A DNA stretch of 64,000 nt from Apostichopus japonicus (GCF_037975245.1 NC_092583.1:3464764-3528763), one strand, 5' to 3'; counted from the stretch's first letter, positions 11,160 to 22,650 are shown. Notes: generated by a model not told the origin, from the letters alone. Numbers and translations are program-made.

Positions 11160-12578
11160 ATGGAATCTACTGAGGTATACACATCTCAGTTGAATGAATC
11201 CGGTCAGACCCTCTATAGTGTTGGCCATACATGTGAAATATCATTTTTGATCATTTTGTCGGTTTTTATTTCAGTCGGGAATGGTCTGAATATATTGATC
11301 CTTCGATCTAATTATTACCCACGTAGCATACACTGTTGCCTCCTTGTATCGTTATCAATGGCCGATATCGGGTTAGGTCCAATAGCAGTGATAGCTGCTT
11401 CTTCCGCGATACTCCAAACCCGGTGGTACGGTACGGCGGTTTGTCAAGCGATAGCTTTCTCAGGAGAATTATTTCGATGTGTATCCCTGACGATGTTGAC
11501 TCTGTTAAACCTAGAGAAATATATCGCGATCTTACACCCTTTGCGGTACACCGCGATTGTCACAAGGCGGAGAACAGTATACGCTGTATGTTGGTTTTGG
11601 GCTGCTATCTCAATCATGTATCTCACAATATACCTTGTGACTCGGGATAATTTCACGGTAGAGGATCAATACAATGAAGATTTATACATATGTGTACCAA
11701 TGCATGGTAATGACCTCACTAATCTCACAATCTCAGTGTCGCTTCTTACACCGAGTTTCGTCACCCTTACTTACACGTCGGTCCGAATCATGCAGAAAAT
11801 CGCTATTACTACCAGGAGAAGACGCATATTATTTGCTAACTGTCCCAAAAGAACACTGTCACGATTTCAAAAGATACTACCTTCGTCTCTTCGCCATAAT
11901 ATGAAAGCTTTCCTTGTTTTATTGCTGGTTTCGGGCATGGTGTACATCACGTGGTTGCCTTTAACAGTGCGCATGGTTTTAGCAGCTTTCAATCAAGATC
12001 AGTCGGACGCATGGCACGCAGTAGAGTTTATTACGTTCTGGCTGACGGTCTCTAATAGCGGTTGCAACATCGTTATTTATTACGTAATGGATGTTAAATA
12101 TAGAAACGCATTCTGTATCATATTTAGGAAGCTGTTGAAGCAACATGGAAATTTCGAAGGATTGAAAGGAAGATCGGGAAGGCTTAAATTATTAGAACAA
12201 AAACTGCTGTTAAAACATCAAATGGCGCTCAATGGCGCACACTGCCGCAAGCCAAGAGCAAGATATTTCTACGTTGGATTACGAAACGAAAACGGATCAA
12301 TCACTCCGACCAACGTCCAGGTTACGTCACCTCCTGACAGTATATGTCCAAGGCGACGTCATGGATACGTCATGTATGATGATATGAATATTCATTCTCG
12401 AAATGGATTGGCGTCGAGACCACTGTATCTACCATTTTATAGCATTCCAAACGGAATAACACACGGGTCATCATTAATACGTCATCATTTGAAAAATCCT
12501 GAACCGCATTTAGGCCTGTCAGTATATGAACTTGTAAGTTGCCGACGTGCATCGTTGGGGCCGGGAGGGGTGTTATAA
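11160..12578 (+). CDS. orphan class A GPCR with Lys in place of DRY arginine, intronless
   Basis: Rhodopsin-type seven-transmembrane receptor of about 472 residues from ATG 11160. An in-frame ATG at 11151 adds three residues, but the second has the better context (A at -3, G at +4). Landmarks are GN in TM1, LSMAD in TM2, Cys3.25 (VCQA), CWFW in TM4, a loop-2 cysteine (LYICV), Pro in TM5 (LLTPS), TWLP in TM6 and NIVIY in TM7. The DRY triplet reads EKY, so the nearly invariant Arg3.50 is Lys, and NPxxY lacks its Pro. N-terminal NES and loop-2 NFT are possible N-glycosylation sites. The tail is long (about 130 residues) and basic. The overall pattern matches the receptor at 1973, including a D-x-Y-[VI]-C loop 2, [NV]-x-[VI]-x-[FY] in TM7 and a following MD pair, so the two look like tandem-derived paralogs. 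Ligand and G-protein partner cannot be read from sequence. AATAAA lies at about 12904. Confidence 0.92.
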   Translation: MESTEVYTSQLNESGQTLYSVGHTCEISFLIILSVFISVGNGLNILILRSNYYPRSIHCCLLVSLSMADIGLGPIAVIAASSAILQTRWYGTAVCQAIAFSGELFRCVSLTMLTLLNLEKYIAILHPLRYTAIVTRRRTVYAVCWFWAAISIMYLTIYLVTRDNFTVEDQYNEDLYICVPMHGNDLTNLTISVSLLTPSFVTLTYTSVRIMQKIAITTRRRRILFANCPKRTLSRFQKILPSSLRHNMKAFLVLLLVSGMVYITWLPLTVRMVLAAFNQDQSDAWHAVEFITFWLTVSNSGCNIVIYYVMDVKYRNAFCIIFRKLLKQHGNFEGLKGRSGRLKLLEQKLLLKHQMALNGAHCRKPRARYFYVGLRNENGSITPTNVQVTSPPDSICPRRRHGYVMYDDMNIHSRNGLASRPLYLPFYSIPNGITHGSSLIRHHLKNPEPHLGLSVYELVSCRRASLGPGGVL

Positions 12579-13463
12579 ACGTATAACATTCTTCTCTATA
12601 CAAATATATATTATTCCTTGGAAACAAATTCATGTTATTTTGAGACCAAGGCGACAAACCAAAGCTAACGTTTTGACTTCTCATTCCTATTGATAAGTTA
12701 CGTGTATACTTTTCATTGTTCTATTCCTATTGATAAGTTGCGTGTTATCCTTTGCGATTGCGTATACATGTTAACCTTTGCGATCCTATACTCTTGGATG
12801 ACGAGGATGTAATATTTTAAAGGGTAGGCTACCGGTGCACTTAAAAACCGCATATACCATGATAACTCCCTCCCTCCTCCTCCGCCCCCCCCCCCATCCC
12901 TCAATAAAGTCATTGCCCAATTTCCAGGCTTCAAATCCTGAATTTGTGGTTCACCGAGGCGAAATACCATCATCGTTGCAAGTACCACATATATGCCTAC
13001 CCCAATCACGAGGAGCAATCAGGACCTGTATAGCCAGGCCTGTCTCAGGGACCGTCCTTACCACCGTACAGACTACTGTGCCCCCTCCCTCCCCCGCATC
13101 TTTGCCATGGTTATTTGAAGAAAAAAATTCACGAGTTATAGCTGATACGAGTATTAATTTATGCCCTTCCTCAAACTGTTGATGTCTCCCTCCCCAATCT
13201 CAAAGCCATAAATGACCAACAACACAAGAGCACAATTCAACTCTGACCTGGGCCCGTCAAAATCTTGTACAGTATTATCTGTACAAGTTGCTGCGTCTAT
13301 CCTAGCAAATAGTTGGATCCACGTAATAGCCACAGAATCAGTCAGCTGACAATTTACGGGGATATAAAGTTGTCCAAAACAAGCTTTCAGCAACGTGTCG
13401 CAGCTTTAAAACGAAACAAAAGCTACTCGTTATACATCACAACTTTAGACTGTTTTATTAGAA
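12579..13463. other. intergenic region and DAP1 promoter area
   Basis: Follows the receptor stop codon. It contains a short imperfect duplication (TATTGATAAGTT twice, about 12688-12740), a poly-C tract near 12886 and a candidate polyadenylation signal at about 12904. The last 100 bases are the likely DAP1 core promoter and 5' leader. Confidence 0.5.
13363..13369 (+). promoter_or_regulatory. possible TATA box of DAP1
   Basis: TATAAAG lies about 95 bp before the DAP1 start codon, which would put transcription start near 13393 and give a 5' leader of about 70 nt. No other core element was identified, so this is tentative. Confidence 0.35.
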
Positions 13464-13515
13464 ATGGCGTCTGCAGAAGAAAAACCCGAGCTGAAAGGAG
13501 GCCACCCTCCTGCAG
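13464..13515 (+). CDS. DAP1: DAP1 coding exon 1
   Basis: Encodes the first 17 residues (MASAEEKPELKGGHPPA) plus one base. The donor is CAG|GTATGT. Ser3, a mapped mTOR site in the human protein, is retained, although the residues around it differ. Confidence 0.92.
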
Positions 13516-15447
13516 GTATGTCTTGATCAATACAATAATTATTTCGAGTAAAACACTTATATTTGAAGCAACATGATGATAACTTTTTTAGCCCCTGGAC
13601 AATAAATGCAATACACTTATTCAATGACTGACCTCGCCTACATAAAGCGTTATGTATCCTACTATGTCAGTTGTTGTACAGTTGTTAGTAGGCCTAGGCT
13701 AAATACGCAGTATACAAACACATTTACATATTGCCATTGTGTAAATTACGTATTGATAATAATTCGCTTAATCCACCCTGACAGTTGAGAGACATCTCAC
13801 AACTTTGACTGCCTCATTAAATACATAGCCTACTGTACGTACCAAAAGGCTGCATATGTGACTGAAAAAAACCTGAGCTTCTTGAATCCCCTCAAAGGCT
13901 TCGGAGTAGCTGTAAGAAGTGTGGGAATTATACCAACTGTTGTGAGGCGAGATCCAATGGTGTGATAAGTTTAATGTGACCTACACTGTAGGTAAATTAA
14001 CTAGTAATGTAACATGCTGTTTTGAATTAGCGAAAAAGAACCAGTATTGCTTAAAACTAGTTCTTTTGAGAAACTTTCCGTTGTGCTTGTTCTGATAGTG
14101 ACTGATTCCTTAGCACTTATTGCTACAAAATGTGACACATATGGAACGCCAAAATAGACACAAATGCAGAAAAAATAATGTGAAGCCAAGTCGTTATGTG
14201 AATACAAAGTTATCGCCACATAATGACCAAGAACAATTTAAGTCCTTATGTGGCACTAATAGCACCTCCACATAATGACCAAGAACAATTTATTTATCAT
14301 GCTATCTTAACACTGCCATATAATGACTGCCAATACTGAAAAAATATCCTTAAGTCCTTAAGTGGGGATTCGCATATCACCACATATGGACTAATGCAGT
14401 TCATCAGTCCTTATGTGGCGATTTGCGAATATCCACATAAGGACTAACTCAGTTCGTTAGTCAGTTCATTAGTCCTCATGTGGCAATACGCGAGTATCCA
14501 CATAAGGACTGACGAATATTGTCGTTTTTGGCGCTTAGGAAAATATTACATGATCATTTCTCATGCGGTGGCGCTATTAAAGAAAACGTGTGGGTTTAGG
14601 CGCGTAACAACAACGTTGGATGTACACTCTTATATAGGGAATGCAATGCAGTAATGAGTGTCAGCTTTCCTTCTCGCATTTCTCCTTAATGGAAGCAGTA
14701 CAGCTTTTTGAAGTAATGTAGAAGCATTCAATGTTTAGAACAAGTCTTTTCAATAAATTTGAAATAGGCAAATATTCCAGACAGTACTAGGAATAATAAT
14801 CTATCTGATCAGTATCTCACAGCAAAAATGCTAAATAAACTTACCAAACTGCTACACAAAATGGGAAGACCATAGAAATATGTTGTACACTGAATTTTTT
14901 GTTTTCTCAATATTATATGAAAATACAAAATTGAAAGGCCTCTTTAAGTTCTTATGAAGAAATTCACACACCATGTTATTACCCTTCAGTAACCTATGGT
15001 ATTCAGTGATAAACAGACGATGAAACACGAGTCAGGCAATATTGATTAGACTGGTTAAAAAGCACTCAATTTTGAATTTGATGAAAGCAAACAATTTTAA
15101 AGGCATTGAAGACTCGCCCCAAACGTGTGCCGTGCTCTGAAAAAAAGTTAACTTTTCGTTGCTTGCAAGTGAAGTTTTCTTCTTGTCGCTTCAAACTGCA
15201 GACAGTAATGAAACTTGATACCTTGTTATCTGTTATCTGGACCTGAGATCAGGGAGTTATGTAACAAGTCTCTGCTGAGATGACCATCGCTGCTATGTAC
15301 ACTGTGTCGTGGGTACTGACCGTAGCTGCATGTATTCAGGCATGAGACTCTTCCGCGGAAACACGGATTTCCGATTTTTTTCTTCTCATTTTCGCGTTTT
15401 TTCTCGTAATTCGCGTTTTTTATTATTTTTTATTATTTTTTTGATTT

Positions 15448-15484
<37 letters not shown>

Positions 15485-17062
15485 CGAACATGCTGGACTG
15501 TGAAGGGAAGGAACACCGAATTTGACCAGTGGTGTAATCAAGTAGCACAAAGCAAGCAAAAAAGCCTTTTTTTGGTTCAAAAAAGCTAATGGATAAATTA
15601 TACAAGCAGAAATTCCACAATTTTTTGGCGAGTTACGTGATGTGATAGATTCCATCTAGAGTCCACCATTTTGCATCTAAGCCCTCCTTACCTGACAAAA
15701 AATTTCTAAAGGGGAGGGGGACACCCCTCCCCCAGGATGGCTATCGATAAATTTCAGATTTTTTTTCCCCGGCTCAGTCTCATCCCTGATGTATTGACTG
15801 TACACTTGTGTCTAATTATCGACGGTAGTAAGCTGTGTGTGTATTTTCTGAGATCGATGGTGGTGTCTAACACTTCGGTTACACCTCATTCGAAACTAGG
15901 TCAGATTACCGGCATGAGACATTTCTTTGTGTGCAAGTCTTCACACCCTTTAAGGGTAAAAGTTTTCCTATTCAAACATGGTATTACCAGCTTGTTTCCC
16001 TCCCGCTTTTCTGACAGTGAAAGCTGGTGGAATGAGGATCACCCAGCCAAACAAGCCTCTTCACGAAGACGGAGAGAAAATGACTCCCGAAGAAGAAGCG
16101 GAATATGGTCCAGCTAAAAGGTTATTAAATTTGAAAGTTTTTACATATATAGATCTACTTGGAAAAATTGTTAAAAGGTGGCAACATAACTGTTCAGGTA
16201 ATTTCTGTAACTTATCTTAACAATTTCCGACAAACGCTCGATGAACGTCCTTACGGTAATCGTTTGTCACAAGTTTGAATTCTGTTCAATTAAATGATGG
16301 AAGAATGTGCCATTAGTCTGCAAGACTATTTACTTCACATTTGCCTTCAGTTATACAGTATAACGTCAATTTGAAATGTTCATGTACCAAGGTAGTTTGA
16401 ACTTACTCAGAAAAAATGGAGAATTGGTGTTTACATGTCAATCCATTCCATAATGTGCACAAGTTATTTTAATTTCTGCTACATACCAAAAAATTTGAAT
16501 GCTTAATTTATACACTGACAATGGCTGAACTGTTCTACCATCACAGATGTTTGTATAAACAAAAGTGAGTATGGTGTTCATAAAATAGAAAAACAATCTC
16601 TTCTCTATACTTCAAGTGATTTAATTTTATTATTTACTTGATGAGACATGATTAATATCTTTTGGTCCTCAACTACTATTTGGTTTATAAGTCCTTATTT
16701 TTCTCTCAAAGTGACCGAAAATCTGATGGCCTGTTTTTTTCTTTCCATTCACGTTTTGGATATCCATTTTTCGTTGGGGTTTGTTATTCTAATTTGTTGG
16801 TATCATCGTGAAATGTAGCCGTCAATATCTTTGGTCTAATTTTTGAAACATGTCTTGGGCATCTTCTCATCTTTTGCTCACATTTAGTAGTCCAAGCAAG
16901 AGTGACATTCAGTTACTAATATCTGGAGCACCTGCCAAGGGGAACAAGGACTTCCCTCCCGAGGCCATTCAGTCGTTCCATGATAAACCTCAACCAACTC
17001 ATCATAAACAGAGAGACAACAGACCCAAGCACGTGGTTCAGCAACCCAACAAAAAAATGTAA
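13464..17062 (+). CDS. DAP1: death-associated protein 1 homolog, three coding exons
   Basis: Small, proline-rich, probably disordered cytosolic protein. Vertebrate DAP1 is a substrate of mTOR and a negative regulator of autophagy, first found as a mediator of interferon-gamma-induced death. Exons 13464-13515, 16018-16120 and 16888-17062 join with matching phases (1, then 2) and total 330 nt, giving 109 residues against 102 in human. Conserved blocks are GHPPAVKAGGMRI across the first junction, the SPS motif, LISG and KGNKDFPPEA, and a basic C-terminus ending near QQPNKK. The N-terminal Ser3 and the SPS serine correspond to the mTOR-phosphorylated Ser3 and Ser51 of the human protein. All splice sites are GT-AG: GTATGT and GTTATT donors, ACAG and a TAGTAG double acceptor. 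The gene is complete. Its first intron hosts an inverted-repeat cluster and a nested pair of mobile elements. Confidence 0.93.
14205..14520. repeat. inverted-repeat cluster in DAP1 intron 1
   Basis: The motif AGTCCTTATGTGG and its complement CCACATAAGGACT alternate several times, with variants CCACATAATGACC on the left and CCTCATGTGGC on the right. Intervening pieces such as GATTTGCGAATAT and AATACGCGAGTAT are also related. The transcript could fold into several alternative hairpins. It resembles a foldback-type non-autonomous element, but no target-site duplication was identified. Confidence 0.65.
15097..15953. mobile_element. TTAA-flanked inverted-repeat element, interrupted
   Basis: The left end AGGCATTGAAGACTCGC and the complement of the right end, AGGGTGTGAAGACTCGC, form terminal inverted repeats. 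TTAA stands on both outer sides (15097-15100 and 15950-15953), as in piggyBac-type insertions. Internal sequence is shared with copies at 44917 and 61211. This copy is split by a second element at 15337-15788. No transposase is encoded, so it is non-autonomous. It lies in DAP1 intron 1. Confidence 0.85.
15337..15788. mobile_element. hAT-like element nested in the TTAA element
   Basis: Begins CAGGCATGAGACT and ends AGTCTCATCCCTG, which pair as terminal inverted repeats. ATGTATT flanks it on both sides (15330-15336 and 15789-15795), a 7-bp readable duplication with the eighth base differing, consistent with the 8-bp duplications of hAT transposons. The sequence resumes the interrupted host element immediately outside. 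The interior has a long T tract (about 15450-15482) and no coding capacity. Confidence 0.8.
16018..16120 (+). CDS. DAP1: DAP1 coding exon 2
   Basis: Opens with TG, which completes a split Val codon, then AGGMRITQPNKPL and an acidic stretch (EKMTPEEEAEYGP). The acceptor is CTGACAG and the donor AAAG|GTTATT. Earlier in-frame ATGs on other frames are not used. Confidence 0.92.
16888..17062 (+). CDS. DAP1: DAP1 coding exon 3 with NAGNAG acceptor
   Basis: The acceptor region reads CATTTAGTAG, so the exon can start at 16888 or 16891. Both keep the frame and differ by one Ser just before the SPS motif. The exon carries the conserved ISGAPAKGNKDFPPEA block and ends with TAA at 17060-17062. Confidence 0.92.
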
Positions 17063-20000
17063 AAAGAGAGGGGCACTAGCGGAAGGAAATGGAGATCATA
17101 AAACTTGCAGAAACAGCTTCAGAAGAGCTCAAAATATGTAAGGGGCTCATGTCGCAGACGATGAGCTTTGTGAAATTTTTAAGAAGGAGTCAGGGATGCG
17201 GTAAGGTTTTGCAGGGGATAGCGGCCCCTCATGGTTGCTTAGCAACAGAGTGATTACAAAAACAAAACAAAAAAACGTCATGTTTGTAAAGGAATATGTT
17301 GGGGATAGTGACTGCATTTGCTTCGGAAGGTGAATGCCAATGCTAGGGGGAGGGGAAGGTTTTTTTTTTTAGCACAAGGGAGATTAAAGGATAGGAATTT
17401 ATATGAAGCATCATCATGGAGAGGAAATTGGTTGTATTAAACAGCATTACAGCTGAACTTGGTATTTCGAGGAATCCATTTTTGCAGACTAATATCATTC
17501 TGTCTTCTTTGTTATTCTGATGGATTTTTGCTCTCGAAGGAACAGCGCTGTCGTTGAAACTGACATTTTTTTCAAAACGTACCTACAGCTTTGTAAGTCC
17601 TAAATTTTCCAAACTGTGGGTGGAAAGTGACAAATAGAATAGAAAGAAGTAAAAAAGGAAGGGGAGAAGACTTGAGGTATTGACTTGATATCCAAGTTAG
17701 ACATTCCAAAAATCCATGACTTCTTTACTTTTGAGACTAATATTGGACACTATAACTTCAATTTCTGTAATTATAAATCCGTTGAAGGTTATTTGTTTAT
17801 CCATTGAGATAAGACTCTCACTTGGAGAAATTTTTTTTGGGGGGGCCCCTGTTTGCAGTTATTTTTGAAAATTGAAATACAGATGCACTATGAAATTTTC
17901 TTGATCGACTGACAGCGTGAACCAAGAGAGGGTGATATTTGAGTTTAGAGGTAAACTGTTTCTCTAAATTGGAAAATGACAATGCCTTGTTTTAGGGTAT
18001 AACCTAGTACTTGCATCATTTTGGGATGTTACCTCGTTTTGGGATACTGTAACGATATATATTTTAACAGATGATATGTTAAATCACACAGTATTAAAGT
18101 AGCATAATTTTGTGAACAATTTGAATTTTGTTGCAGTCTTCTCTGTTTGATTTTATGAGGTGAATCAAAAGCTTAAACAAAATCTACGCAATACACACTG
18201 TATACCCCCAGTTTTTTCTTGTAGTTTATATATAGTGTTCCTAAAGATGGTCAGGTGGTTAATTGCCGATTATTGATATGATCAATGAAAAATTTGATGA
18301 AGTAGTTCTACCTTAAGTTTTTTTTCTTTCTTATAGCTTCATTCTTCTTTAACTTAAATTTAAAAGCTTTCTGCTTTCTTGGTTCCAGTCATACAACATA
18401 CTTTCTGCAAGCTTGCTGTATCAGTTCTGCACAGTCTTAGATTATTATCAGATTCTGCTTTTCTAGATCACACTATGCCAGTGTAAAATTTTGCCATAGC
18501 AGGATACCAACAGGTATTTATCCAATGGGCTGGATCGAATTCTATTGCCTGTTTATGTTAAGGTTTCAAAATCTAATCAAGTTTCGTAATATTACATCAG
18601 TAGATTTATCTGGTAATGAAATATTTTGTGCTTAATTTTCATATGTTAATCAACTTCCATTGTGGTGCATCTTGTAACTTTTAATTTAACATTCTCTTAG
18701 CTTACAGATCTTAAAGAGGAAATAAGAGGCAAAGCTTCCAAAAGAAATCTGTACTACCTATAAGTAACACAAAAAGCATGTAATTGGTCTAGTAAATGTT
18801 TTGGGTTGCTGAGATGATAAATACAAAATTTATGCATTTCATTTTGAAAGGAGAATTGCTTAATTATGTGACATCAGTATAAATAATGCACACCTAATTG
18901 TTTTTTTCCCTTTCTTTGTTTTTTTTTAAATCTAAAATGATTATGTGTTTTTGATAATTGATTGTACAACTGCGTCAATGTAGGATTTGGAAATGTATTG
19001 TCGGGTGGTCAAATCATCTTGTAGGAATGAAAGGCTGGTTAGTTCCCCTGCCCACTTCTCCTTCCCCCTTCCCTTTAGCAGAAGCTGTGCTATTAGTACC
19101 ATAATTTTATTCTATGACACCATTGTTAAAAGAAAAAAGCATTCCCATCAATTAAAATTGTGGTGAAAGAATTAGCATGAATCTGAAATGTGTACTTATT
19201 ATGTTCTTGTGGCATTAATGTGATGAAACACATCATTCAATTCACATAACCTTTGGAAAAGAGTTCATTTGCATAATTCCACGGTGGTTACCAATGAAGG
19301 TTATACAAAGAATCACATTCAGAAAATCAACTTCAGTTTACGCTTCATCGAGTCGAACTTGATGACCGGTAACCAGCTGTTATAATTACTTAGTTGCCTC
19401 AGCCCAAACCACAGTTTTTGTCTCATTGCATGTACCAGTTAATAATTGGCAAAAACAATTTATTTTTTTGGTGATCAGAGTCAATTGTGATTTAAGTGGT
19501 GGATTATGAAATATGCTTTAGTAATCAGGAATTATTCAAGTAATTTCCCTTTTCTATAAAAGAAAGATGTTGAGCATTTTGCTTTGTATTTCGTTCATTC
19601 CAGTCCCTCTGGGTCATGTCGTTTCTTTCACACGTTATTGTTGCTGTTGTTGTCGTTCCTGTGGTATCACTGTTGGTGTGGTAGTAGAGACGACATGGAG
19701 TTTGACAAATGTAAACATAGTGTTTTGTCATATCACAAAAAGAAGTACATTTACTAAATTAGCTCCAAATAATTTTGATGTAAGATTATTACAGTGAAAC
19801 TGATATCCATATTATAATAATTAACTGCATGCATAAAAGTTTTGTTCATTCATGGATGGTCAAAATAAAACAATCACAAATAAATGGAATTCAAAGTGTT
19901 GTTTATGGTAGTTTTGGAAGGAGGATACTGACCATAGAGTGCGAGGGGGGGGGTGATGAAGGGGAGGGGGCCATTGGGGGTGCAGTGTGTAAGAGTGTTA

Positions 20001-20962
20001 CCAGTTCTTAGGCTAGTGTAGATTGTATGTATAAGAGACAGGTGAGTGAGGAGTGATGTAAATTATAATTATTTTAAAAAAAAATACATTTTCAAGGAAT
20101 AATTTATAATGAACTGTTTCACAAGGGCAATGAAAAGATGTGCAGGATGAGTTTGTTCATGAGACTGTGCAGCCATGGTCAGTAGACGTCAGTGGTGGAT
20201 GCAGGATGTTATAAAGGAGGGGGTAGGACCCTGGGCTGTGGAAGCTGACTCCCCTGTAGGGGCTCCTGGTGTCCCTGAAAACAAACTAAACTATGATCGG
20301 TCAATTTGTGCATTCTGAGGCATATTTTAGACTATAAATTAGGCCTTTAATTTGGTGTAAATGTAAGATTGTGCTAATAGGTACTATTGAATTTTTGTTT
20401 GAGGTTGACAGAGGTTTGGGGTTCACACCCACTGGATCTGTGCCTGGCAGTTCATGGGAACAACCCAACAAGAATCTGAGACTGGTGGTCATACAACTAA
20501 ATAACTATTTCATAGATGACGTCAGAGACTATTAACAGCCAGATTTGGTCAAACGGATTATTTTCAACATTTACGTACCTCAACGTTGAAGCTAGAGTTA
20601 TCATGAATTGATGCATTAAAGGGTTAAAGTTCACAACGCATTCTCTGCCATATTCAGTATCTATGATCTTAGCAACAGACGTGGGTAACAGTAATTACAT
20701 GGTGTCGATAACACCAAAACGCACACTCACTAGTCACCAATGCATTATGAGGTTCAAAATACCTAAGAGTTTAGCAAGTGTACACGTGAGCACGTAACCT
20801 TTGATCCTGTTTGGACCAACCAAATATCATAGATGATAAATAGTTAATCAAACCAGGGAAGATGAAAGAACTTGCTGGTCAGAAAACTGTAAAATGGCTA
20901 AATTCAATGCTTTCCAGAAAGAGGGATATCCTCACTTCGAGATCCTCCTCATGCCGTGCGTA
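17063..20962. other. DAP1: DAP1 3' region and intergenic sequence
   Basis: AT-rich sequence with no further exon recognised. It probably contains a long 3' UTR. ATTAAA occurs at several places (for example about 18088 and 19151) and AATAAA first appears at about 19864, so the cleavage site cannot be fixed. G-rich short repeats (around 19945-19985 and 20210-20245) look like fragments of the G-run elements seen elsewhere. Confidence 0.45.
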
Positions 20963-20970
20963 ATGAAGGT

Positions 20971-21349
20971 CAGTGGCGGAGCTAGGGGTATTGGTCAGGG
21001 GGGCGAGAATGGTCTGTAGGGGCGCTTTCGACACTATCTAAGCGGAGCGCCACCACAGGTTGGCGCGTTTTTTTGAGTAAAGTTACTCCCTAGATCGCCG
21101 GAAATGACCCTTTCCGGGCATTGCTAATTTGAAGATAAACGAAGAATAAATATGTGTCATCGCCATTTTGTCAGAAAATTGCACCAACAAAATGTGACAA
21201 ATGTCAATAGGTATTTGAGAGCGCAATAAAAAAGTCAATAATCGCGAATAAGTAAAAAGTGGTAAAAAGCTGAAAAGGGCAGTCCATTTGAGTCCGTCAG
21301 GGGGGGGGGGGGCATCCGCCCCTCTGACTGTATGGACGCTCCGCCACTG
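20971..21349. mobile_element. hAT-like non-autonomous element, family CAGTGGCGGAGC
   Basis: Termini CAGTGGCGGAGC and GCTCCGCCACTG are perfect inverted repeats. ATGAAGGT is duplicated exactly at 20963-20970 and 21350-21357, the 8-bp signature of hAT insertion. The interior holds a poly-G tract before the right end and no transposase. Relatives lie at 36740, 38006 (truncated) and 41089. Confidence 0.92.
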
Positions 21350-21504
21350 ATGAAGGTTAGTACCCACCCCTTCCCTCGGCTGTCTTCGATAGGTTGTGGA
21401 TTTGACATTGATACCCTGATCTTCATTTGTCTCTTCAGAAACGCACGAGTTGGTTTATCTTCGAAGGATTACACAGGGACGTCTTTGACTAATAACAATA
21501 ATAA

Positions 21505-21785
21505 TATTGAGGATTTATAAAGCGCAGACATATCCACCGATAACGGTGCTCAAGGCGAATAAACACATTACCCTGGTCAACGATAACCTGTCAAACATAG
21601 AGACAACTCCCTCCACGTGGCAGCAGCTAAACAGCGCCCAGCTGACAGTTTTATATCACAGGTCCCCGTTTATACACCCGGGTGAAGAGAGGCAATTGGA
21701 GATAAAGTGCCTTGCCCAAGGACACAACGTCATGATCTGGACCTGTTATCATGTGCGACCATTTACAACCTTTTCAGTACGAAAT
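21505..21785 (-). mobile_element. SINE-like repeat, tRNA head missing
   Basis: Shares long blocks with 34150-34440, including ACCCTGGTCAACGATAACCT, CAGCAGCTAAACAG and GTGAAGAGA followed by GATCTGGAC. The tRNA-like head present in the other copy is absent here, so this is a truncated copy. Orientation is taken from that copy. Confidence 0.65.
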
Positions 21786-21845
21786 AATTGTGACCATTGC
21801 ACATAAATGTTTCTAGGGTCATTATACAGTATCAATGGTAAGCAT

Positions 21846-22383
21846 CAAGGGCGTAGGAACCGGGGGGCTGGGGGCGCCAGCCCCCCCCCCCAGTGAAAAA
21901 TATGGGGGCGGAATTATCATTCCGTCCCCCCGCTTCGCAAGTCAGAAAACCCCTTTTTCATTTCTATATTCTGTATATCAGGGAGTGATCGAGTCTAATA
22001 TAACACTCAAAAATTTAAATAATCTGTCATGATTTTTTTCCAATCTTATTCTCAACATGGTGATGACTTGTTTGTGCGATGGTGGATAATCATCAGTAAG
22101 GAACTAACTGCCCTTGGTGCTCAGAACGTTTTGGCAGAAAAAAAATCTCATTTAGAGCACCAAATTGCATCTAAGGCCAGGTGAAAATGCAAAATTATTT
22201 ACAAAATGGAGTGGGTGTTGAAGTGTGCTATATTGCACCAAATTGCATCTGAGGCCACCTGGAAATGCAAACAATTTCCAAAGGGGAGGGGGACACCCCC
22301 TGCCCTTAGACCCCTCCCCCAGGCCGGCCATCAGTCGATCAGCCCGCCCCCCCCCCACTCAAAAGTACCTTCCTACGCCACTG
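21846..22383. mobile_element. hAT-like element, family GGCGTAGGAA
   Basis: Begins CAAGGGCGTAGGAACC and ends TTCCTACGCCACTG, giving imperfect terminal inverted repeats. GTAAGCAT is duplicated exactly at 21838-21845 and 22384-22391. The interior has facing G and C tracts and two related copies of an ATTGCATCT-GGCCA block. No coding capacity is seen. Confidence 0.88.
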
Positions 22384-22650
22384 GTAAGCATGGTAATGAG
22401 TGGGTGACGAAGTGACCAAGGATCCATTGACTACGATCTAAAATGTGCTAATTCGAAAGTTTGAGGGCACATGAAGTTAGCAAGTCCTACTCGGGCTCTT
22501 CCAGGAGGTTCGAAGCATCGAAACAAATGCTTTAACTGGTTTTTTTGTTTCCCCCGAAACAAGAAACTTGTTATATACCAATGAAACGATGTATAGTTTG
22601 AATTCAAACTTTTTGCAAGGCTAGTGATCGTGGTATACGTCACAGTATAT

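Noticed and set aside
13313-13576. 87-codon ORF overlapping DAP1 exon 1
   Set aside because: It is in a different frame from DAP1 and runs through the GTATGT donor, so it is a shadow.
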